Positions 1-7,144 of a DNA stretch of 13,430 bases are shown one piece after another. This DNA comes from Larix sibirica (Eukaryota > Streptophyta > Pinopsida > Pinales > Pinaceae): positions 1 through 13,430 of the forward strand of contig NWUY0303929499.1 in the NCBI GenBank assembly GCA_004151065.3, written 5' to 3'. Position 1 is the first letter of the stretch, and every line of letters starts with the position of its first letter. The notes beneath the pieces are model-generated. The model saw nothing but the letters and a program-made list of their open reading frames with translations. It was not told the DNA's origin and did not search any database. Position numbers and translations under genes: made by a program.

Positions 1-429
1 TCGAAAAAAAGAATGTGACTGCCAAGAGTCCTCATCCATGTTTGGAGATATTTTGGTTCCATTCTGATGTGCCAGTTCTGGGGCTTTTGATTCTTGAGAG
101 TGGGAGACAGAGAGGAGAAGGGGGGGATCAAGAGGTCAGCCACCCAGATTTTCTCTTCCATAATTAAAGGTTCTTTGCTGAGATTTTTCATACTTCTCCA
201 GGTGAGGGAGTCAATCCAAAGAGCTTTAGCAGAGGATAAGACTTACCTGGGGTGGCCCTGATGTCTTCAATTTTTCTTTTGTTCCTAGCATTCCATAGTT
301 TTCAGCAGAGAAATTTTGGAAAGGCGACCCAGGCTCTTTTGAAGTCTGACTTCCTGGATAGCGAGTTTTGATAGTAAAGATTCCAATTTGCAAAGAGATC
401 GTTCCAATTAGTGGGAAGGATAAGGTTTG

Positions 430-690
430 GTTGAATATCCTGGTATTCCCTGTGCCAAACCTCTTGGGAAAACCTGCATTCCAGAAAAAGGTGATCGATC
501 GACTCCTCAACATATTTGCAAAAAGTGCATCTAGCCGGTCCGACAATCCCCCTTCTCCCGAGGTTCTCCACAGTGAGGGTCTTTTTGTGAGCAAGAGTCC
601 AATTGAAAACATTAACTTTTGGTAGCCCATCCCTGTCCCAAACTTTGTTCCACTTATTATCTTTGCTGCAACGATTGTTGAAGGCGTCCA
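430..690 (-). other. ORF2 zf-RVT domain
   Basis: This zinc-finger-like domain sits near the C-terminus of plant LINE ORF2 and is thought to bind nucleic acid. The block begins around WNKVWDRDGLPKVNVFNWTLAH. The cysteine-histidine core at 476-529 reads CTFCKYVEESIDHLFLEC, which keeps the C-x2-C...H-x4-C pattern, followed by RFSQEVW. It is among the better preserved parts of the element. The stop at 302-304 (apparently TGG to TGA, giving FLC stop KLWNARN) follows it. Confidence 0.88.
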
Positions 691-1709
691 AAAATCCATA
701 GCCCTCCTTAACTGAGTAAGAGCCCTCTTTTCCCCAGCCTCACTTGTCTCTCATAGATAGATGGATTGGAAGTGCACCATGAAACAGGGAAAGAAGAATA
801 TTATAATCGCAATGAAGGTGATCAGGGAGATCAAGCTTGAGACAATCCGTCCATCTGCCTTGATTGGACCAAGAGGACAAATCGAAAAGAGTATGAATGT
901 TTGCTTGCTCTGTCCAACATCTCAAGTCGCGGAGATGAAGAGAGTTAGCAGGAGGGAAAGAGAAAAATTTATCCTTCCATATTTTAATTTTCTTACCGTT
1001 GCCGGAATCCAAAAAAGGTTACTTTGGATGATAAAGGCCGCTCTCTTGCATAGATTCCAAATAGAAGTCCCTCTTTTCTCCTGATCTATGTTTTCCACAC
1101 ACCGGCTTCTGCTTCCGGGCATATGTTTTTTTATAAAAGATATCCTTCCACCACGCCTTCTTTCTAGAGATAATCCTCCAAATTATTTTGGCGCCAAGGG
1201 AAAGGTTCATAATCGATGGGTCTTTGATCCCCACCCCACCATAAACTTTGGGCCTGCACACTGTATCCCAATTTATCAAATGAATTTTTTTTGAATGATT
1301 AGTTCTCCCTCCCTGCCATAAGAAATTTTCGAGCTCTTTGGTAATTTCCATCATCACTGTTTTGGGGGTGAGAGAGATGGAACAAGCATAGAGAGGATAG
1401 GCATAAAGGATGGAGTTAATAAGAACCAATTTTCCAGTGGGATTTTTCCACCTGGAGCCCCAACAGTTGATTTTATTTTTTATTTTGACAATCAGCCCTT
1501 GCCAATCTGCAACTCTTTTCTTACCCTTGAAGATAGGAATACCGAGGTAGTTAAAGGAGTTCCAGTCTGCGATTCCTTCAAACCCCATAAATCTTGCAAT
1601 TCTTGCAAGGGTCCCATGGGTGCAGTTCCAGCTGTAAATTTTAGACTTTTCAGAGTTCACTTTGCCATTAGAGGCCTTACGGAAGGTGGTGAGGACATGG
1701 TTGAATTTG

Positions 1710-2480
1710 TCAGGCTCCTCCGAGTAAAATGGTATCGTCAGCAAACTGAGAGTGGTTAACAGGCTTGACTCCTCTGACAATTTTTAATCCTTTTAGATCT
1801 CCCGAGTTTTGCAGGGAGTGAAATTTCCTACTCATAGACTCGACAACTAAAAGGTAAAGGAAGGGGGACAAAGGGAAGCCTTGGTGCAAACCTCTGGTAT
1901 CCAGGAAGAAATTAGTTGGTATGCCATTGACTAAGGGGGAAATCCAGGGACTGTTGATGCCATCTTTAATCCATTTCATAAACCTTCTAGAGAAGCCAAA
2001 CTTTTCCATGATTGCGAAGAGAAAATTATGATTTACTCTATCAAAGGAATTTGCCATATCGAGCTTGATGGCCATACCTTGATGATTTTTCCCAATGATG
2101 GAGTGAATAGATTCTTGCACAATGATGATAGTATCCAGGATTTGGTGAGCAATAGTGAAACCCCCTTGGGATTCTGAGATGAGCTTCCCCATGAATTTTT
2201 TCATTCTCGTGGCAAGAATTTTGGAGAGGATTTTATAGGAAGTATTGTAGAGAGAGAGATCGGTCTGAAGCGATCGATAGAGCAGGCAGCTTTCTCTTTT
2301 GGGATTAAGGAAAGAAAGGAAGAGTTGGTGGCCCCTCCTATTTTGTCTTTCTTTCTGGTCTAGTTCAGCATACGCTTAAAAATATTCTTTGATAATCTCC
2401 CAGGAATCCCGGTAGAAGTTGATGGTGAACTCGTTGGGACCAGGAGCCTTATCAGCTTGAAGAGACTAGATGGCATTCAC
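1710..2480 (-). other. ORF2 reverse transcriptase domain, degenerate
   Basis: The domain would copy element RNA into DNA. From right to left, the segment DKAPGPNEF near 2430-2460 is the usual start of the plant LINE RT region. FRPISL and YNTSYKILSKILA lie around 2220-2270, on either side of the GA-run frameshift. QGGF is near 2160, motif A KLDMANSFDRVNH has its catalytic Asp at 2058-2060, and motif B RGLHQGFPLSPF is near 1870-1895. Motif C FADD is at 1734-1745. Motif B usually reads QGDPLSPF, so Asp has become Phe here. Both motif C aspartates remain. The frame breaks immediately after motif C. Confidence 0.92.
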
Positions 2481-3119
2481 AATTTCGTGCTCCAAGATCG
2501 GTTTGGAGATATCTCTATTAGCACTATCCAAGACAAGGTTGGGGATGCCAGCTAAAAGGTCTGCTTGAGAGTCAGGATCAGTTTCTCCACTGTCCCTAAA
2601 GAGATCACTGAAGTGATTGTAAGCGTGAAGTTTTAGGTCCTCTTGACTGCTTATCCTTTCTCCGTTATGGTTCTTTAGCTCCCTAATAGAATTCTGACTA
2701 TGACGAGCCTTAGCCTGATTATGAAAGTATTTTATATTGTTGTCGCCACCCTTAAGCCATAACTGCCTATATTTGATTCTCTAGATTTCCTCTTCTTGCT
2801 TGGCTGCATTGAGGATTTCTAGATCTAAATCTTTTTCCTGACTTAGAGAGGACAACGTTACCTCCTCCGTCTCCATACTTTGGTGCAGATTGACAAGCTT
2901 AGCTTGAAGGTTGATTTTAGTGAGGCAGGGGTTTTTGAAGGAGGACTTGGCCCAATGCTTGAGCACAAATTTAACAGCTCTTATCTTGGATTCCCAAATG
3001 AAGTTGGGGGATCCATAGAAGCTCGAATTCCAGGCTTGGTTGACAAGGTCATAGAAACCGGGATTCTGAATCCAGAGAGGATTAAAGCGGAAGGGTATTG
3101 GTCCAAGGTTTTCAGGAGG

Positions 3120-3821
3120 GGTGAGGGAAAGGGCGATAGGATTATGATTAGAGGAGGCACAAGGAATGGTGAAGGAGCGCGCTAAGAGATCAGATTGAAA
3201 GGAGGAACTTACCAGAAACCGATCCAGCCTAGCCGCGATATGCCCTGCTCCGCATCTCCTATTGTTCCAGGTGTACTTTGCATTCTTTAATGGAATATCC
3301 ATAAGATCCAGATCAACAAGAAGGTCCTCGAGCTATTCACCAAAGGGGTCACGAACAATGTTGCCTCCTCGCTTCTCCTAATGAGATTTGGTAACATTAA
3401 GATCTCTAGCGATGATGAGATTTTCCCCTTGCATGCTGTCCTTAAGATTGCTATGATATTCCCAGAACTTGATCCTGTCCCTATGGTGAGTGGGACCATA
3501 AACATTGCAGATGAAAAGAGAACTGTTGCTGTCTTTTTCTTTTATTTCCATTATCAGCCAGTCGTGATTCTCGATGGAAGATAGAAGAGAGAAATTTGGG
3601 GAGATTAGAATAGCAATCCCCCCCGAGGCCCCGCAAGAAATGAGAGCTTTGCCATGGATATCCTTCCAGAGGGAGTGTGAGAGGGCCATGACCTCTACGT
3701 CATGCATTTTAGTCTCTTGGATTAGCATGAGATCATGCTTTTCAGATTTAATTATATTCTTTATTGCTTCTACTTTATTCAGCCCGCCAAGACCCCTGCA
3801 GTTCCAAGAGACTGCTAACAT
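3120..3821 (-). other. ORF2 endonuclease (EEP/APE-like) domain, degenerate
   Basis: The domain would cut one strand of target DNA to prime reverse transcription. Residues are counted from the ORF2 start. Visible family motifs are SWNCRG with Asn7, LIQETK with Glu36, CNVYGPT with Tyr108, and the DLNVT block with Asp140 and Asn142. Further on come ARLDRFLVSS and the final histidine block. Two conserved spots are altered. The expected GDLN reads RDLN (codon 3405-3407, AGA). The expected SDH reads SNH (codon 3147-3149, AAT), which replaces the catalytic aspartate. Two stops, at 3378-3380 and 3333-3335, split the domain. The expected residues come from family knowledge and the actual codons from the sequence. 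Confidence 0.9.
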
Positions 3822-3877
3822 TACTTCTTGGTTGGAGTAGGTCCTGCTCGAGACTTACCGTCTTTAGCTCCACTCTG

Positions 3878-5134
3878 TCATTTGGATTGCTGAAGCAGTT
3901 TTATATCTTTCAGGATCTTTTGCCTACCCATCTCAATATCCCTTTCAGCCTCGAGTTCTCTATGATACCTCAGCGACTTCCTACCTCTAGTATTTGGTGG
4001 TTGCACCAAATCCATATCTTCAAGAGATTCTGAGGAGAGTGACACAAATTTGTGTTTTACCTTGTCTACCCACGAACCACCGGGGGTGCTAGAACCACCA
4101 ATGTTAGCACCAATCAACTCGTCTATGGGATTAGAGAGGGGGATGATGGTTTCTTCCCTACCTGGTTCCACTGTGATTTCCTCGAGTATAGCAATTTATC
4201 CTTCTTTTGTAGGCAGGTCATGAAATATGTTCATGGTTGAGGCCTCCTTAGCTTTAGAAGTGATTTATTTGATAATTTGGGGTTGGGTCCCTTTGGTGGG
4301 TTGAGGAGCTGGTGCAGTTTTTTTCCCTTTTTTGACCTACTGCCAACCTTCTCCCTGAGCTTTCTCTGGGGTTTCTTGGACTGTCTTAGGATAGTTTTTG
4401 ACAAAATGTCCATATTCATGACACCTTTTGCATTTGAAGGGAAACTATTCGTAATCAACCTTCTGCATATGCTCTCATCCGTCCATAAGCATGTTTACTT
4501 CCTCCGGGAGACCTTTCGCCAGATCTACCTCTACACAGATTCTGACACATGTGAACAAGGGCCCTTTAAACTCAACTTTGTCAATATAATTTCCAAAGGA
4601 GTTACCAATGGCTTGTAAGGTTTCGTCATTCCAACAGTGCAACGAAAAATGGGGTAGGCGAACCCAGACAGGGACTGTTGAGGGGACATCCTTCTCGGGG
4701 TCAAAGGATAAGCTTCGACAATTTAAATAGAGGCTGTGAGGGCCCATGAAATATGGGCCACTTCTAAAAATGAGATCCCTATCAGTCTTGTTTTCAAACA
4801 GAAAAGTAAAGAAACCCTTACTGCAAAAACAATGCTTCAGACCCCCAGTGATCAGGGGCATCCAATTTTTGTTAATCCAGGCGTCCATGGATTTTGGAGA
4901 CGGATGGATTCTAGTAAATTGTCCAATCAAACCATGTTCACTTAGGGCGAGGGATTTCAACTTGGAAGCTGCCGACAGGATTTGGATAAGGGGGGCAGCT
5001 GCGCGCTTGATAAAACTGGCATCCAATGGATTCAAGGAGGCAGAAAGAGGGGGGGTGTATTTCACCAAAGTGCAGAAGGAAACGTCCAGAAGATGCCTGT
5101 GTTCCTCAAGAGAGGGGGCCGATGGAGGGTCCAT
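3878..5134 (-). pseudogene. LINE ORF1 relic: DUF4283-like RNA-binding protein with CCHC knuckle
   Basis: ORF1 proteins of plant L1 elements bind element RNA and form the RNP with ORF2. I chose the ATG at 5132-5134 because it has GCCGCC before it and G after it, and because the more upstream in-frame Met at 5365 precedes a stretch that looks like 5' UTR. The frame is 418 codons. Residues about 65-215 form the DUF4283-like region, including CSKGFFTFLFENKTDRDLIF, GPYFM, VPVWVRLPH and FKGPLFTCVRICVEVDLAKGLP. Stops interrupt it at 4475-4477, 4445-4447, 4337-4339, 4265-4267 and 4196-4198, but the frame is never lost. The tail has the typical RGRKSL motif and ends in QQSK at 3878. The first two stops fit CGA-to-TGA and CAG-to-TAG changes. 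The knuckle at 4391-4432 lacks its last Cys. Confidence 0.9.
4391..4432 (-). other. ORF1 CCHC zinc knuckle, last Cys replaced
   Basis: The segment reads C-K-R-C-H-E-Y-G-H-F-V-K-N-Y. The C-x2-C-x4-H spacing is kept, but the fourth ligand is Tyr (TAT, 4391-4393) instead of Cys, a single G-to-A change from TGT. Knuckles of this kind bind nucleic acid in retroelement proteins, and loss of a ligand should disable zinc binding. Confidence 0.85.
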
Positions 5135-5420
5135 GGCGGCCAACGCAAGAGGATCCTGCGGGAGAGCCGAACGTGAAGGCCAGGGTTCATGCAGAGCACA
5201 CCATAGAGTTAGGGTTCTCGTAGATAAATTTGTTTTCTCACAATCCAAAATCATATTAGAGTGAGTAATTAAATGAATTTTTTGTATGAGATTCAATACG
5301 TTGCATTTATGTTTTTTGACCTTCGGTGGTAGCTCGGGAAAATGGCTATGCAATTTTACTAGCACTAGGGTTCTTGTTTTAGGCTTCCTCTCCTAGTTCA
5401 TCTTTGAAGGTTTCTCCATT
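5135..5420 (-). other. Probable LINE 5' UTR and junction with the opposing LINE
   Basis: This stretch lies between the chosen ORF1 start and plus-strand LINE coding sequence. On the minus strand it contains two AGAACCCTA-type stretches (about 5208-5217 and 5364-5372), which resemble plant leader sequence. It is open in the ORF1 frame from 5365, but that part shows no ORF1 similarity I recognise. I see no sharp element boundary, target-site duplication or TATA-like promoter; plant L1 promoters are usually internal and hard to see. The junction between the two LINEs probably falls at about 5380-5420. Confidence 0.45.
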
Positions 5421-5453
5421 TTGGAGGAGTACTGTCCATCCCAATGGAAACCC

Positions 5454-5513
5454 ATCCATGGGGGGGCATGCCCCCCTCATTCTGTGACGCGATCCATGGG
5501 GGGGCACGCCCCC
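5454..5513. repeat. 38-base-period direct duplication with GC-rich palindromes
   Basis: ATCCATGGGGGGGCA at 5454-5468 is repeated at 5492-5506, 38 bases downstream, and each copy continues into a C run. The first copy holds a perfect 16-base palindrome, GGGGGGCATGCCCCCC, at 5461-5476. The second has the same layout with CACG instead of CATG in the centre and one C fewer. The two copies could fold separately or pair with each other. They lie where the plus-strand LINE ORF1 would be expected to begin, and the second copy supplies an in-frame ATG at 5496-5498. Confidence 0.9.
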
Positions 5514-6562
5514 TACAGAAATTCTCTCAATAACTTGAGATTAACAAAAATTTCAAGAAGCCTTTCAACCGGAGGATCCTGCCCCAAGACCCTCCCATAC
5601 AAAGGTGGATCGGGCCTAGATACCAGGGAAATGCATTTCTCAAACATCGACTAAACCCAGGTATGTAATTCAATCGACCAGGGTTGGATCTAATACATAG
5701 TTCTTAAAACATCACTCCCTGATCAACAATTTCTTAGGGCTTAGGCTTACTGAAAAATATCTTGTCAAATGGATCCAGCATTGGTGGAAACCGAAGGGCC
5801 ACTTTGAGTTACATGGGCTTGAATGGATTCTTCACTTCTATCTTTCATAGTCTCGAGGACAGAAACATGGTTTTTGAGAATGGACAATATTTTTTCAATT
5901 CGACTGGGTTATTCTTGAAAGAATGGGCCGAAAATTTCAATCCAGACAAAGAATATTTTTCCCATGACCCGATCTGGATCAGACTCTACTCGTTCTCACA
6001 GGAATTCTGGCGAGAGGAGATATTAGAAGGCATAGGCAGTAGCCTAGGGTGCTTTGTCAAAGGCGTGGATGCCACCAAGAGAAGGCAATACACTTCCTAT
6101 GGCCAAATATGCGTCTATATGAACATATCCAACCCTCTCCCTGGATGTATCTGCCTAGATTATCAGGATGAAGAATGGGAGCAAACCCTTGACTATGAAC
6201 ACATCCCCTTCCGCTACAGAAAATGTCATGTTCATGGTCACCTTTTTCGTAATTTTTCATTGACTACCAAATCCATACCATCTCCCCCGAATCACTTGTC
6301 TAATCAAGCTGAAGGTTTCACCCAGATCCATAATTGAAAAGGAAATATTCCTCAAAACGAGCCTATACCTGAGCATACTACACCACCTACTGATAATTCA
6401 TTTGAAAATATCTCACATCAGGATAACTAGGGAGATCAAACCATGGAGACTCAGGAAGACCTTGATAGAACCAATCCTCCTCCTGAAAACCCAAGCAAGG
6501 ACAAAGGTAAAACTGTAGAGACAAGTCCTCCTATCCCTCCTAGTTCTCCAAATGGACCCTAA
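5496..6562 (+). pseudogene. LINE ORF1 relic (DUF4283-like plus CCHC knuckle), second lineage
   Basis: The protein would be an RNA-binding ORF1 product. The N-terminal part (NSLNNLRLTKI to REMHFSNID) lies in the frame of 5421-5654, with stops at 5652-5654 and 5691-5693. Near 5735-5742 the similarity moves to the next frame (LTEKYLVKWIQHWWKPKG), and near 5815-5826 to a third frame (NGFFTSIFHSLEDRN). That third frame stays open to 6334. Recognisable blocks are FENGQYFFNSTGLFL, FNPDKE, DPIWIRLYSF, LEGIGSSLG, YGQICVYMNISNPLPG and LDYEHIPFRYRKCHVHGH. After the stop at 6335-6337 the same frame continues as a proline-rich, polar linker through stops at 6428-6430 and 6560-6562. The start ATG at 5496-5498 is a guess. 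The knuckle at 6215-6256 has lost two of its cysteines. The product is non-functional. Confidence 0.85.
6215..6256 (+). other. Second ORF1 CCHC knuckle, two ligands lost
   Basis: The segment reads Y-R-K-C-H-V-H-G-H-L-F-R-N-F. Against the C-x2-C-x4-H-x4-C pattern the first Cys is Tyr (TAC, 6215-6217) and the last is Phe (TTT, 6254-6256), while the middle Cys (6224-6226) and the His (6239-6241) remain. Both changes are single-base substitutions from Cys codons. Confidence 0.8.
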
Positions 6563-6586
6563 AAGAGAAAGGGTTGGTTCCTTGCG

Positions 6587-7144
6587 GCATGGATGCATCC
6601 CCTCCGGTAAGCACCATTGGGGATGGTGGAAAGCAACCTGATGATGCTACAAATGGCATGTTCAAACTTCCTTATCCTACATGAATGGATTTAATTGGTG
6701 GTGTGACCTTTCAAATGAATGATACATCCCTTGATTTTTCCATCCTAGCTTGTTCATATAGTGGATTAACAAATCTCTCAAGCTCTCAAATATGAACAAA
6801 ATTTGGACTTTGTGGTTGGTTTAATAGTCCTTTAGGGTATGAAAGATCCTCAACAACCATGGGACCCAAGTTTTCCTTTGGCTGAGCAGAAGCATCTCTA
6901 GGGGAGTTATTCAACTCACCCCCGAAGTCACTAAGGTGTCCTTCTTTGAACAAATTCTCAGACTCACTTGAAATGGAATGATTCTCTTCTTATTCGTGTT
7001 CTATTTCCGGTTCCGAATTTTCTTCCTCTGCCCCTAAGGGGATGGATTATTGTAATCCAATATTCACCAAATCACAGAGAAATATCTTTGTTCAAGAGAG
7101 TGTCCTTGAATATTTTTGGACCCATGCAAAGGTTGATCAGCCAT
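6587..7144 (-). pseudogene. Gag-like relic of the LTR element
   Basis: The ATG at 7142-7144 opens MADQPLHGSKNIQGHSLEQR and soon meets a stop (VIW stop). From about 7036 the neighbouring frame reads as acidic, protein-like sequence: GAEEENSEPEIEHE, SISSESENLFKEGHLSDFGG, MVVEDLSYP, FVNPLYEQARMEKSRD and VTPPIKSIHVG, ending near GGDASM at about 6589. Stops break it at 6990-6992, 6786-6788 and at two further places, several explicable as CGA to TGA. The acidic, polar composition and position behind a PBS and leader suggest the N-terminal part of a Gag or an Ogre-type leader ORF. I recognise no conserved domain. The plus strand of the same stretch is also fairly open, so strand choice rests on composition and context. 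No capsid or zinc-knuckle part remains. Confidence 0.4.

Larger units (their letters stand above)
1..3821 (-). pseudogene. LINE ORF2 relic: endonuclease, reverse transcriptase, zf-RVT (partial)
   Basis: In an active element this protein nicks target DNA and reverse-transcribes the element RNA at the nick. The start is the ATG at 3819-3821, opening with MLAVSWNCRGLGG, the usual beginning of plant LINE ORF2. One frame runs from 3821 to about 2380 through stops at 3378-3380, 3333-3335, 2781-2783 and 2466-2468. An extra base in the A run 2378-2382 shifts the frame, which then contains a stop at 2360-2362. An extra two bases in the GA run at 2249-2258 restore the first frame. A further shift falls at about 1712-1730, just after the FADD motif, and the new frame continues through stops at 1019-1021, 740-742 and 302-304. 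A last shift near 241-246 leads into the segment that reaches the window edge. About 1270 codons are visible, close to full length for this family. It is certainly non-functional. Confidence 0.93.
1..5400 (-). mobile_element. Degenerate plant L1-type LINE, ORF1 plus ORF2, 3' end outside window
   Basis: This is a non-LTR retrotransposon read right to left. The domain order is the usual plant L1 order: an ORF1 with a DUF4283-like domain and a CCHC knuckle, a 56-base gap, then an ORF2 with APE-type endonuclease, reverse transcriptase and zf-RVT. The 3' end, poly(A) tail and one target-site duplication lie beyond base 1, so insertion boundaries cannot be tested. The 5' limit is soft: sequence upstream of the ORF1 start at 5134 continues to about 5380-5420, where plus-strand LINE coding sequence begins. 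At least five in-frame stops in ORF1, and eight stops plus four or more frameshifts in ORF2, make it an inactive copy. Identity as a plant LINE is clear; the exact limits are inferred. Confidence 0.93.
5421..6585 (+). mobile_element. Second LINE, ORF1 fragment only, head-to-head with the first
   Basis: The plus strand carries an ORF1 of the same broad family as the minus-strand LINE but with only limited protein similarity to it, so it comes from a different lineage. No ORF2 follows. After about 6585 the plus strand loses ORF1 character and the sequence reads better as a minus-strand gag-like relic. Missing 3' sequence is unusual for a LINE, which normally loses its 5' end at insertion, so the fragment was probably cut by a later deletion or rearrangement. 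I see no poly(A) tract at the right edge. Confidence 0.8.

Noticed and set aside
4231-4458. Lysine/proline-rich 75-codon minus-strand ORF
   Set aside because: It is out of frame with ORF1. The ORF1 frame can be followed straight through this stretch past four stops (those from 4445-4447 to 4196-4198), and this ORF lacks the zinc-knuckle residues.
4746-5264. 172-codon plus-strand ORF
   Set aside because: It is antisense to the ORF1 DUF4283-like region, and its translation matches nothing and is a shadow of the real minus-strand frame.
1-6334. Head-to-head LINEs as one insertion inverted by twin priming
   Set aside because: Both sides contain the ORF1 DUF4283-like region and knuckle, and their residues differ widely, so they are not two parts of one copy.
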